Below the pieces are notes generated by a model, which saw nothing but the letters and a program-made list of their open reading frames with translations, searched no databases and was not told where the DNA came from. The translations under genes were made by a program, and so were the position numbers. A stretch of DNA of 64,000 nt from Flavobacterium sp. (GTDB lineage Bacteria; Bacteroidota; Bacteroidia; Flavobacteriales; Flavobacteriaceae). The stretch's first letter is position 1; every line of letters begins with the position of its first letter. Shown in pieces: positions 53,305 through 61,820 of this stretch. The stretch is taken from positions 1 through 64,000 of the forward strand of contig NZ_SEBR01000020.1 in assembly GCF_004295795.1 (NCBI RefSeq). The letters run 5' to 3'.

Positions 53305-54602
53305 GGGATTTTGAGCAAGATGAAAATCCCGATGATGAAGAATGCGGCCAAAAACATGATCGAATATCTCGGACCCCAAGCCTGGTCTATCACGCCGTAA
53401 ATACTCATCCCGATCACGATCCCGATTTTCTCGGCCACGTCATAGAAACTGAAGAACGAAGCCGTATCGTTGGTGTTCGGAAGCAATTTCGAGTATGTGG
53501 AACGCGATAGCGACTGGATTCCGCCCATGACCAGTCCTACGAACGACGCCATGACGTAGAATTCCACAGGTTCGTCAATGAAATAAGATCCGGCGCAAAG
53601 CACGACCCAAAAACCGTTAATGGCGATCAAGACCGGAATGTTCCCGAATTTTCGAGAAGCGCGTGAAGTCAGGAAAGCACCTAGTACGGCCACGAGTTGG
53701 ATCAGCAAAATACACACGATCAGTCCTAAAGTGCTTTGTTCTTCAGATTCCCATTTGATTTCCTGAGCACCGAAGTAAGTCGCCACGAGCATTACAGTCT
53801 GTACGGCCATGCTGTAGACGAAAAATCCTCCCAAATAGCGCTTCAGCGGAATGTTCTGGCTCAGTTGTCCCCAAACTTTCCGGAGTTCGCGAAACCCGTT
53901 GAACACGACAGCACGCGTGAGTTTACCCGAATTCGAGTTGCCTTTCGGAAGATACAGATAAGTGTATTGGCTGAAAACGATCCACCAGATCCCGACTGCG
54001 ATGAACGAGATTCTCATCGCTGTATCGCGAGCGACATCGTCTGTGCCCGAAATGAAAAAAGTCTTCGGAAACATCACCATTCCCAAATTCACGACCAAAA
54101 GCAAAACGCTTCCGATGTAGCCCAACGAATACCCTTTTGCGCTTATCGCGTCCTGTTGTTCCTCGAATGCAATGTCTGGCAAATACGAATTGTAGAAAAC
54201 CAAACTGCCCCAAAATCCTACGAGTCCAAGGAAATAGCAAACCAATCCGGGATAGATGTTCTCGAGGTTGAACCAATAAAGTCCGATGCACGACAGCGCT
54301 CCCAAATAGTTGAAAAAGCGCATGAACATTTTTTTGTTCCCGACGTAATCGGCAATTCCGGAAAGCAAGGGCGAAAGGACAGCCACGAGCAGGAACGCGA
54401 ATGCAGTCACGAAACTGATCAAGGCCGAATTCTTGAGGTAAAGTCCGAAAACCGAGATGTAACCACTTCGCAGGTTGAAAAGCGAATTGTAAAAAATCGG
54501 GAAAATGGCCGAAGCGATCGTCAGCGAATAAACCGAATTCGCCCAATCGTAAAACGCCCAGGCATTCAATAATTTCTTGTCTCCTTTAGGTAATTGGCTC
54601 AT
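53274..54602 (-). CDS. MFS transporter, UMF1/Atg22-like family
   Basis: 442 aa from the ATG at 54602 (the TTG six codons upstream is less likely). Opens with the family motif LLNAWAFYDWANSVYSLTI, has 12 predicted helices, and MFMRFFNYLGALSC plus SLSRSTYSKLLPN loops. Family members export or release small molecules (amino acids in yeast Atg22); substrate here unknown. Convergent with the sigma operon, whose terminator lies in its 3' end. Confidence 0.85.
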   Translation of the reverse strand: MSQLPKGDKKLLNAWAFYDWANSVYSLTIASAIFPIFYNSLFNLRSGYISVFGLYLKNSALISFVTAFAFLLVAVLSPLLSGIADYVGNKKMFMRFFNYLGALSCIGLYWFNLENIYPGLVCYFLGLVGFWGSLVFYNSYLPDIAFEEQQDAISAKGYSLGYIGSVLLLVVNLGMVMFPKTFFISGTDDVARDTAMRISFIAVGIWWIVFSQYTYLYLPKGNSNSGKLTRAVVFNGFRELRKVWGQLSQNIPLKRYLGGFFVYSMAVQTVMLVATYFGAQEIKWESEEQSTLGLIVCILLIQLVAVLGAFLTSRASRKFGNIPVLIAINGFWVVLCAGSYFIDEPVEFYVMASFVGLVMGGIQSLSRSTYSKLLPNTNDTASFFSFYDVAEKIGIVIGMSIYGVIDQAWGPRYSIMFLAAFFIIGIFILLKIPKKDALSIKE

Positions 54603-54621
54603 TTCGTACGGATTGGTCAAT

Positions 54622-54650
54622 AAAAAAAGCTGCCCGTTTAAGGCAGCTCG
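54622..54650 (-). terminator. Rho-independent terminator of the M48 gene
   Basis: Minus strand: AGCTGCC, loop TTAAACG, GGCAGCT and seven Ts, 66 bp after the protease stop. Confidence 0.85.
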
Positions 54651-54715
54651 AATATAGTCGTTTTATGTCAAATGTGGAAAGTCAATATTGAAAGACAATT
54701 CCCAAAATCGGAAAG

Positions 54716-55531
54716 TCAATATTTGACACCGAGTTTGGAAGCATTGGCTTTGGCTTGCGGAATCAACTTTTGGATGTTGTTGATACGCGTGTTGTCTGAC
54801 GGGTGCGTACTCAGGATTTCGGGAGTCGAACCTCCGCCCGATTGTGCCGACATACGTTGCCAGAACGTAAGGGCATTGTCTGGATTGTAACCCGCGATCG
54901 CCATTAACGTAAGTCCTATTTCGTCCGCTTCAGATTCATGACTGCGCGAGAACGGAAGAATCACGCCAACTTGCGTCCCGATCCCGTAATATTGTTGGTA
55001 CATCGCCTGTCTTTCCTCGTTTTGTCCGCTTGTGGCCAAGGCCAGTCCGGCCGCTCCGATCGCTTGGGCCTGGGCTTGACTCATACGTTGCGCTCCGTGG
55101 TTCAGCAAGGCGTGCGCGACTTCGTGTCCCAAAACGGTTGCGAGTCCTGCTTCGTCTTTGGTTACCGGAAGAATTCCGGTGTAGACAACGATTTTTCCGC
55201 CGGGCATACACCAGGCGTTTATGGCTTTGTCGTCAACGAGCTTATATTCCCATTGATATCCTTTCAATTCGGCGCTGATGCCTTTCGAAGCGTAATATTT
55301 TTCGACGGCGTCCTTGATCTTCGACCCGACTCTTTGCACCATTTGGGCTTGGGCCGTTCCCGTGACGACTTTGTTTTCGGTAAGGAATTGGTTGTACTCG
55401 GCGAAAGCGGATGGAAAAAGTTGGTCGTTGGAAACGATGTTGAACTCTTTTTTTCCGGTGAGTGCGTTGGTGGAACAAGCAGCGGCAATCATCAAGAGCG
55501 CGCATGCGATAGGAATCAATTTGTTTTTCAT
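54716..55531 (-). CDS. M48-family metalloprotease, lipoprotein
   Basis: 271 aa. Lipoprotein signal with Cys19 (MIAAAC). Zinc site HEVAH (residues 136-140) and the third ligand in SHESEADEIGL; the C-terminal STHPSDNTRINN is typical of LoiP/BepA-like periplasmic proteases that clear misfolded outer-membrane proteins. No extra repeat domain. Stands alone; own terminator. A TAACTTTA box lies just upstream (minus strand, 55557-55550). Confidence 0.9.
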   Translation of the reverse strand: MKNKLIPIACALLMIAAACSTNALTGKKEFNIVSNDQLFPSAFAEYNQFLTENKVVTGTAQAQMVQRVGSKIKDAVEKYYASKGISAELKGYQWEYKLVDDKAINAWCMPGGKIVVYTGILPVTKDEAGLATVLGHEVAHALLNHGAQRMSQAQAQAIGAAGLALATSGQNEERQAMYQQYYGIGTQVGVILPFSRSHESEADEIGLTLMAIAGYNPDNALTFWQRMSAQSGGGSTPEILSTHPSDNTRINNIQKLIPQAKANASKLGVKY

Positions 55532-55917
55532 GGCTGATGTTTTAACACCGTAAAGTTACCTTAAAATGTTAAAATCGGTTTATAGGATTGGGCGGATTTT
55601 TTGTAGATAAACTTTGAAATTCCGATCTCATCATTCGTTTATTCGTGGCTTTCAATTAATGACATAAGTTTTTTAGGATTCGATTTTTGGAGATTCCAAC
55701 GGCAAGAATTCGCGAATTCGCGGTTTAACGAAAAGAAAAAAATTGAACCATTAAGTGCATTAAGCTCATTAAGTTCATTAAGGTTGTTTCGCTTCTTAGG
55801 CAGCTTAGATTGTTTTGGCGGGAAAATTGGACAATTAGAAGTCGAGGATTTCGGAGACGGACTGTCTTGTTTGGTTTTCCGACGTAGTCTGATAATCTGA
55901 CAATCCGAAAATCCAAT
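55532..55917. other. Intergenic region, repeat relics
   Basis: Contains a half-palindrome AGAATTCGCGAATTCGCGG near 55705, part of the family at 36617 and 61728, and low-complexity filler (ATTAAG repeats near 55750-55785). No gene is supported. Confidence 0.55.
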
Positions 55918-57657
55918 CTAAAACTTCAAAACCTTGCGCGTCACTTTTCCGAACGCACCTTCAAAAGTCAGGAAAAGCGTGCCTTTCCAGGTTGGCAAAA
56001 GATCCAGCGAAATTGTGCCGCTTCCGCCTTCGACATTGGTTTCGTAAAGTTTTTGTCCCAAAGTGTTGCAGACGGAAATCTTGATCTTGCCATAAATCCT
56101 GTCGAGGTTCACCGCTACTTTGTCTTTCGCCGGATTCGGGTAAGGCTGCGAAATGTGGCTTATCGCCCACTCGCCCGCCGAAAGCGCCTGGGTTTGGATC
56201 GTCCAAAAACCATCCGGGGCAACTATTGGGCGCGAGATCTGTTTTCCGGAGTTGGCGCTTGCGTGGATGTAATATTCGACATCGGTTCCGTCTGCGGGCA
56301 TTGGGATATTGGCCGTCCAGTTTTCGCTTGCTATCGGATTCATTGTCGTCTGCGTCCAATTTGAACTGCCTTGCGGACGCCAGAAAACGATCGCGCCGGA
56401 AATTCCGGAACTGTGCCTGATCGTGGCAGTGATCGGAACCATTTCATCGGCAACAGCATCAGAAACCGGCTGGTGCACGATCCAAAGCGGATTTTGCACG
56501 CCGATCGTGTGCGTGATGCAATGGATCGCACCCAAAGACGCAATCAGGTTTTCATTGGCGTTGTCGACGTCGATCCCGACGATATTGTAACCCGGAAGCA
56601 ACTGTTGGTATTGGGCGATCGCGGGCGCATCGACTGCCGCACGATAATTTGGGATAATGACCGAGCCGTTCACAAAAACCGCGTTGGTGAACGTGCGGTA
56701 ATAGCCGCCGGTGTCAGGAAAAGAGCCCGTCGTACTTGGAGGCGCGTCTATCCAATGCACTTTGTAGGGCGATCCGAAAGCCGATTGCTGCGTTGCCAGG
56801 ACTTGCGCGATATTGGCCTCGATTTGCGGGCCGTCCGCGATGCCTTGCGGATAATGGCTCACGAGCAGCGTTTCCTCATCAAGCAATTTCATGTGCATGT
56901 CGATATGATGGATTTCGTCATACGGAAGCGTCGGCATTTTGATGAAATTCGAGATTCCCATGTAGGCCTGCATGATCGCGTCGATTTGAGATTCGTCCTT
57001 GACAGAGACATTGTAGGGATTTCCTGCGTCGTTCTCGTCAAGGATCAGTTCCGAAGCGAAAGCGTTCCCGAGTCCGTCCGACATATAGTTTCCGCCAGTG
57101 TTCACGAGGTCGTTCGTTCCTGTGTCGGTTACGTAAATCGGGATATTGAACAAGTTGGCTTGAGCCGATGGCATGGCGTCGTCATTCGGGCGCGGACGGT
57201 TGTAGATCCAATCTGTCAGGGCGCGATCGCCCACGTCGTTCGAATAGACTGTGTTTCCGGCGTAGTCTCGAATCCAGATGCTGTCAGAGGGCGCGTTCAG
57301 GAAAATCACGTTGGTAAGCGAAATGCCATTGTTGGTAAGATAAGCGGAAACGGCATCTTGATTTTGGGTCGTGATGACGACTTTGCATTCGTTGACTCCG
57401 ACGGCTACGATCTGGCGCAAGATATTCTGGTAAGCCGGAACCCAAGTAAGCACCAGGTATTCGACTTCTTCCCATTCGGCGGCGGCTCTCACCGCTGTGG
57501 TTGGCGGGGCGGAAAGCGCAGTTCGGCGAAACGACAAGTTTGGAAGTTGCTGCTTTTCGGATTCGGTGAGATTATGCGGAAGCGGATTTTGTTGGGCCGA
57601 CAAACTCGCCGTGGACAAAAAAGCCACAACTATAAAACCGAAGTAGTTGTTTTTCAT
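55918..57657 (-). CDS. Exported peptidylarginine deiminase/agmatine deiminase-like protein with T9SS type-A sorting domain
   Basis: 579 aa from the ATG at 57657. Signal peptide residues 1-21 (FIVVAFLSTASLSAQ). Residues 50-390 are a PAD_porph-type guanidino-modifying domain with the catalytic set: Asp131 in WIRDYAG, His251 and Asp253 in HHIDMHM, and nucleophile Cys380 in GAIHCITHTIG. A linker region follows with a beta domain (about 400-490). The last ~75 residues are a T9SS type-A sorting domain (SQPYPNPAKDKVAV, NTLGQKLYE). This layout recalls the Porphyromonas enzyme that citrullinates C-terminal arginines; whether this one acts on peptides or agmatine is open. It stands alone. Confidence 0.85.
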   Translation of the reverse strand: MKNNYFGFIVVAFLSTASLSAQQNPLPHNLTESEKQQLPNLSFRRTALSAPPTTAVRAAAEWEEVEYLVLTWVPAYQNILRQIVAVGVNECKVVITTQNQDAVSAYLTNNGISLTNVIFLNAPSDSIWIRDYAGNTVYSNDVGDRALTDWIYNRPRPNDDAMPSAQANLFNIPIYVTDTGTNDLVNTGGNYMSDGLGNAFASELILDENDAGNPYNVSVKDESQIDAIMQAYMGISNFIKMPTLPYDEIHHIDMHMKLLDEETLLVSHYPQGIADGPQIEANIAQVLATQQSAFGSPYKVHWIDAPPSTTGSFPDTGGYYRTFTNAVFVNGSVIIPNYRAAVDAPAIAQYQQLLPGYNIVGIDVDNANENLIASLGAIHCITHTIGVQNPLWIVHQPVSDAVADEMVPITATIRHSSGISGAIVFWRPQGSSNWTQTTMNPIASENWTANIPMPADGTDVEYYIHASANSGKQISRPIVAPDGFWTIQTQALSAGEWAISHISQPYPNPAKDKVAVNLDRIYGKIKISVCNTLGQKLYETNVEGGSGTISLDLLPTWKGTLFLTFEGAFGKVTRKVLKF

Positions 57658-57673
57658 GGATTTGGTTTTGGTT

Positions 57674-57681
57674 CGAAGATA
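57674..57681 (-). promoter_or_regulatory. Possible -7 box (TATCTTCG)
   Basis: Minus-strand TATCTTCG, one base off the TAnnTTTG consensus, 17 bp before the deiminase ATG; the same variant is seen before porQ. Confidence 0.35.
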
Positions 57682-58163
57682 CGGGGAAATCTTTTGTGGT
57701 CCGACTGAAAATTCCAAATCCAATCCCGATAGCTGTCGGTACCAAATTCCAAATCTCAAATCCCAACTCTCAAATTACAAATCCCAAATCCCATCCCAAT
57801 AGCTGTCGGAACCAAATTCCAAAACTGACGCGGCGACTTTCTCAAGCTTCGCTTTGCTCAGTTGGTCTGAAAATGGGATTCGGTTACTTGCTTCCTTGTT
57901 TTGGATCGGAAACCTCTCTGAAAGATTTAACAAAATTTACAGTTTTTCTGTAATCCGTCGATTTGATTTTTTTGTAGGGATGTATTTGCCCCTTCCCCTT
58001 AGGAGCAAAGTTCCGATTTCCCGGAATATGGACAGTACAGAAAATCTGCAATTTTTGTTAAACGTAGGTGTTAGTGTCTCGAAACTTTGAGAGATGCCTA
58101 GGCTTCAACAGATTTGTTTTCGGCTGACCAAAATACATAGATAGAGCTGTATGGAATTTGGTC

Positions 58164-58180
58164 CCGATAGCTATCGGGAT
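58164..58180. repeat. CCCGATAGCTATCGGGA palindrome
   Basis: Exact copy of the palindrome at 20003-20021. Confidence 0.7.
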
Positions 58181-58204
58181 GCGTTTTTCGTGTGCAGTTT
58201 GCGT

Positions 58205-58330
58205 TAGGGATAAAAGCTTTGTCTGAGCTCTTTGACCAGCCCTGAAAGCTGGGCAAAAGCGAGTGGTTTTAGCCCGGCGACGGCCTGTTGATGGTTTCCG
58301 TGCCCACGACTCTTTCCGGCCGGCGCAACG
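58205..58330 (-). repeat. Decayed dispersed element (copy 2)
   Basis: Reverse-oriented relative of 4543-4790; shared pieces are GCCGTCGCCGGGCT, ACTCGCTTTTGCC and AGAGCTCAGACAAAGC. Confidence 0.45.
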
Positions 58331-58332
58331 CC

Positions 58333-58366
58333 CAAAAAAAAATCCGACCTAAAATAAGATCGGAGT
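58333..58366 (-). terminator. Rho-independent terminator of the GH31 gene
   Basis: Minus strand: TCCGATC, loop TTATTTTA, GGTCGGA and nine Ts. Confidence 0.8.
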
Positions 58367-58414
58367 TCTTTTTTGCCCAAGTTAAAAACGATTGGGATTT
58401 GGATTTTAAAAATT

Positions 58415-60811
58415 TTATTCCCCAATAATATGTATTTCGGTAAATTCTTTCTCGATAACAAGCGATTGGCCGTCGAACTCGATCTTGTCCAGGTCGCGTC
58501 TTTCGTTGTCGACGTAAATGTTCTTGACCTTGAACGGCAATCCGTGCAGGTTCACGCGGAATTTGGAGTAGGTCGTCTCGAACTTGCCTTCCTTGAACTG
58601 CTGGATCACGAGCTGGTTTTCTTTTCCGCTCAACGTGAAGGACAGCAAACTGTATCGGCCTTTGTTGTAGTCGTATCCGTCCTGGGCATCTTCGTAGAGG
58701 AACGAGCGTTCTTTTCCGAGTTTGAAATAGACTTCGAGCGTGACTTCGGTGATTTCCTTTTCGCCGACGTATTGCTGAACGGGATATTTCGGGATGATCG
58801 CACCTTCTTTGACGAATAGCGGAATCTGATCATAATCGGTGGCAACCCAGACTTCGCGCTTGCCCGAAACGACTTCGTCTGTCCAGTAATTGAACCAGTT
58901 TCCTGTTGGAATATACATGCGGCGGCCTTGAGAATTGGCTTCGAGGATCGGGCAGACCAGAATTTGTTCCCCGAAGATGAATTCGTCCGTTCTGTAGTGC
59001 GTCTGCGGATCTTCCTGATCGAAATACACGAGCGGTTTCAGCATAGGAACGGCGTCGTTGATGTAATTCCAGAACATCGTATACAAATACGGAAGCAACT
59101 GATAGCGCAACGAAACGAACTTTCGCGTGATGTGCACGACTTCTTCGTCAAACGACCAAGGTTCCTGATCGCCGTGATCGCCAGAGGAGTGCGTGCGGCA
59201 AAACGGATGGAACACGCCAAGTTGGATCCAACGCGCGTACAATTCACCCGATGGCTGTTCGGCGAATCCGCCAATGTCCGATCCGGTGAAACCCATTCCG
59301 GAAATCGACATGCGCTGCATTTGGATGTTGGCGATCCACAAATGTTCCCAAGTCGCGACATTATCGCCTGTCCAGGAACTCGTGTAACGCTGCGCGCCCG
59401 AATAAGCTGAACGCGTGATGATAAAAGGTCTTTTCGGATACACAAAACGCTTCACGCCTTCATAAGTGGCGCGCGCCATTTGGGTTCCGTAGATGTTGTG
59501 TGCTTTTCTGTGCGAGCATGGATGTCCGTCGTAGTTGTGGCGTACGTCCATCGGGAACGTTTTTCCCGGAACTTCCATTACGGCCGGTTCGTTCATGTCG
59601 TTCCACACGCCTTTCACTCCTATTTCTCCGATCAGTTCCTTGAACAATCCCGCCCACCATTCGCGTACCGCCGGATTTGTGTAGTCGGGGAAATTGCATT
59701 CGCCCGGCCAGACTTTTCCTTTCATGTAAGGACCGTCGGCTCGTTTACAGAAATAGTCGTTTTCTATCGCTTCATTATAGACCGAATAACTCTTGTCGAT
59801 CTTGATTCCCGGATCGATGATCACCACGGTCTTGAATCCTTCTTCTGCCAATTCGGATACCATTTTCTTCGGATCCGGAAAATACTCCTTGTTCCAGGTG
59901 AAGCATCGGAAACCTTCCATATAATCGATATCGAGATAAATCGCATCGCAAGGAATTTGCAGTTCGCGGAATTTCGAGGTGACTTCGCGCACTTTCGATT
60001 CCGGGTAATAACTCCATTTGCATTGGTGGTAACCGAGTGTCCATAAAGGCGGAAGCTCCGGTTTTCCGGTAAGATGCGTGTAAGTCGTGACGACCTCGTC
60101 CATTTTTGGACCGTAAATGAAGTAGTAGTTCATTTCGCCACCTTCGGCCCAAAAGCTCGTGATGCCACGTCTTTCCTGGGCAAAATCAAAAAACGTGCGG
60201 AATGTGTTGTCGAAGAAAATCCCGTAAGCGGTTTTTTGGTGCAATCCGATGTAAAACGGAACGACTTTGTAAAGCGGTTCCTGGTCTTTATGGAAAGCAT
60301 ATTGATCTGTCGCCCAGTTTTCTACACGTTTACCCTTGAGATTGAAATGCGTCGGCTTATCGCCCATGCCGTAATAGGATTCGCCTTCTTTCGAGACCAG
60401 ACTCATCTTGACGATGTTTCCGCCCCAATGGTAGCTTTCTTCCCAATGAAAACCGATTTCCTCGTCGAGAAGCACGTTTCCGTCAAGGTCGTAAATCGTT
60501 TTGTGAACATCAGACTTTCGGATCTTGAGAAGCACTTTGCTAGTCTTGATCTCATAATATTCAGCCGATTCCGTGAAAGCAAACTCGTTGAAACCATGGG
60601 ATTGGTTGGTGTCGATCGCGTATGAAAAATCAGGACTGAAATAGCCTTTTGTCGTATATCTGAAACGGATCATACTGTCTCGCAACACCGTAACTTTGAG
60701 GATGACGTCGTTGTCAGTGTAAAAGAAAACGGAGTCGGTTTCTTTGGTATAGGAAATTATCTTGGATGGGTAAATGTCGCCCTTGTATTCTAATTCGGTA
60801 TTGGTAATCAT
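58415..60811 (-). CDS. GH31 family alpha-glucosidase
   Basis: 798 aa from the ATG at 60811; the frame is open further but the -7 box is inside that stretch. No signal peptide, so probably cytosolic. N-terminal beta domain (about 1-230), then the catalytic barrel: nucleophile Asp in GVWNDMNEPAV, acid/base Asp in SSWTGDNVATWEHL, and GFTGSDIGGF; C-terminal beta domains follow. Cleaves terminal alpha-1,4 (or other alpha) glucose from maltooligosaccharides. Neighbours are glgB and a maltokinase-like gene, so probably part of alpha-glucan use; the exact bond is not clear. Confidence 0.9.
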   Translation of the reverse strand: MITNTELEYKGDIYPSKIISYTKETDSVFFYTDNDVILKVTVLRDSMIRFRYTTKGYFSPDFSYAIDTNQSHGFNEFAFTESAEYYEIKTSKVLLKIRKSDVHKTIYDLDGNVLLDEEIGFHWEESYHWGGNIVKMSLVSKEGESYYGMGDKPTHFNLKGKRVENWATDQYAFHKDQEPLYKVVPFYIGLHQKTAYGIFFDNTFRTFFDFAQERRGITSFWAEGGEMNYYFIYGPKMDEVVTTYTHLTGKPELPPLWTLGYHQCKWSYYPESKVREVTSKFRELQIPCDAIYLDIDYMEGFRCFTWNKEYFPDPKKMVSELAEEGFKTVVIIDPGIKIDKSYSVYNEAIENDYFCKRADGPYMKGKVWPGECNFPDYTNPAVREWWAGLFKELIGEIGVKGVWNDMNEPAVMEVPGKTFPMDVRHNYDGHPCSHRKAHNIYGTQMARATYEGVKRFVYPKRPFIITRSAYSGAQRYTSSWTGDNVATWEHLWIANIQMQRMSISGMGFTGSDIGGFAEQPSGELYARWIQLGVFHPFCRTHSSGDHGDQEPWSFDEEVVHITRKFVSLRYQLLPYLYTMFWNYINDAVPMLKPLVYFDQEDPQTHYRTDEFIFGEQILVCPILEANSQGRRMYIPTGNWFNYWTDEVVSGKREVWVATDYDQIPLFVKEGAIIPKYPVQQYVGEKEITEVTLEVYFKLGKERSFLYEDAQDGYDYNKGRYSLLSFTLSGKENQLVIQQFKEGKFETTYSKFRVNLHGLPFKVKNIYVDNERRDLDKIEFDGQSLVIEKEFTEIHIIGE

Positions 60812-60837
60812 GGGTTCAGGGTATGTTTGTAGGGTTT

Positions 60838-60845
60838 CAAACTTA
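60838..60845 (-). promoter_or_regulatory. Probable -7 promoter box of GH31 (TAAGTTTG)
   Basis: Minus strand TAAGTTTG, a perfect TAnnTTTG, 26 bp before the ATG at 60811. Confidence 0.5.
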
Positions 60846-61001
60846 GGTAAAAATGTTGGGTTTGGACGTTTGGGCATATCAGTTTTTACGCAAACGTTGT
60901 CGCTTGATTGCTTTTTGAATTTGGGATTGGTGGATTTTTGGATTGGTGGTTTTTTTGGAATACCGGTTTTTACAGCGCTATATATTCCCACAAAAATCGA
61001 C

Positions 61002-61051
61002 ACCCTGTCAGGGTTATAAACCCTGTCACCTTTTTAAACAGTGACAGGGTT
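61002..61051 (+). repeat. CCCTGTCA palindromic element, copy 4
   Basis: Same core as copies 2-3, but CCTTTTTAAACAG replaces CTGTTTTAAACGG in the second stem. Confidence 0.9.
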
Positions 61052-61130
61052 TTGTTTTTTTTGCGACAAGGCTCTTTTGACTTTAGCCTCTACCGATTCG
61101 CCCGTATCTCAAATTACTCCATAAAAATAA

Positions 61131-61176
61131 AAGCCACGAATGCACGAATAAGGTTGTATTCGTGCATTCGTGGCTT
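61131..61176. repeat. CCACGAATGCACGAAT palindrome
   Basis: AAGCCACGAATGCACGAATA ... TATTCGTGCATTCGTGGCTT stem in tandem unit 1; a decayed copy in unit 2 (61397-61443) and a good one in unit 3 (61662-61710). Confidence 0.8.
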
Positions 61177-61265
61177 GAATGATTTTAGATAAATTTTGTG
61201 CATCGGACATCCTTTGTCTCAATTACCGATTCTTACAACGTTTATCATATTCCTACAAAAATCGA

Positions 61266-61314
61266 CACCCTGTCAGGGTTATAAACCCTGTCACCTTTTT
61301 AAACAGTGACAGGT
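61266..61314 (+). repeat. CCCTGTCA palindromic element, copy 5
   Basis: As copy 4, one base shorter at its end (GACAGGTTG). Confidence 0.9.
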
Positions 61315-61533
61315 TGCGTTTTTTGCGACGAACTTCCCTTTCGACTTGGCTTCTGCCGATTCGCCAATAAGCTCAAATTGCTTCATAAAAATCACAAGCC
61401 ACAAATGCACGAATAAAGTTCGGGTTCATGCCTTTGCGACTCGAATTATTTTAGATTGAATTTTATGCATCGGACATCTTTTTGTCTCAATTGCCGATTC
61501 TTACAACATTTACCATATTCCTACAAAAATCGA

Positions 61534-61583
61534 CACCCTGTCAGGGTTATAAACCCTGTCACCTTTCTAAACAGTGACAGGGT
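61534..61583 (+). repeat. CCCTGTCA palindromic element, copy 6
   Basis: As copy 4, with CCTTTCTAAACAG in the second stem. Confidence 0.9.
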
Positions 61584-61727
61584 TGCGGTTTTTGCAGCAA
61601 ATTCCCACACGAATTAAGTTTCTGACGGTTCGCCCATAATCTCAAATCGCTAATAAAAATCAAAAGCCACGAATGCACGAATAAAGCTGGGATTCGTGTA
61701 TTCGTGGCTTGAGTTGTCGGATAAAAA

Positions 61728-61784
61728 ACCGCGAATGCGCGAATTCGTGTTCCCAAAAAACATGAAATTCGCGAATTCGCGGCT
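61728..61784. repeat. CGCGAATTCGCG-type palindrome, copy 3
   Basis: Arms CCGCGAATGCGCGAATTCGTG and CATGAAATTCGCGAATTCGCGG; several mismatches, loop TTCCCAAAAAA. Confidence 0.7.
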
Positions 61785-61820
61785 TACAAAAAAACTTATT
61801 ATTAGCTTGAAACCAGAAAA

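Larger units (their letters stand above)
57658..58414. other. Intergenic region, repeat filler and decayed element (copy 2)
   Basis: The -7 box of the deiminase gene lies at 57674. From 57714 to 57830 the sequence is AAATTCCAAATC-type filler with CCCGATAGCTGTCGG variants. 58164-58180 is the perfect CCCGATAGCTATCGGGA palindrome. 58205-58330 is copy 2 of the dispersed element at 4543, in reverse. The GH31 terminator closes the region. No gene is supported. Confidence 0.6.
60812..61820. repeat. 1-kb gene-free region with a three-copy tandem repeat (about 265 bp)
   Basis: The unit contains TTCCTACAAAAATCGAC, a CCCTGTCA element, then a palindrome AGCCACGAATGCACGAAT ... ATTCGTGCATTCGTGGCT, and GCATCGGACATC...TTGTCTCAATT. 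Copies begin near 60985, 61250 and 61518; the element cores at 61002, 61266 and 61534 give periods of 264 and 268. The third copy is truncated and runs into another palindrome at 61728. No gene is supported. Confidence 0.85.

Noticed and set aside
56371..57708. 445-codon plus-strand frame opposite the deiminase gene
   Set aside because: The minus-strand gene has signal peptide, catalytic motifs and sorting domain; the plus frame has none.
57854..58090. 78-codon frame upstream of the GH31 terminator
   Set aside because: No start context or homology; lies in repeat filler.
60985..61720. CRISPR-like repetition
   Set aside because: Units of about 265 bp with internal palindromes and only three copies; no short regular repeats with unique spacers and no cas genes.
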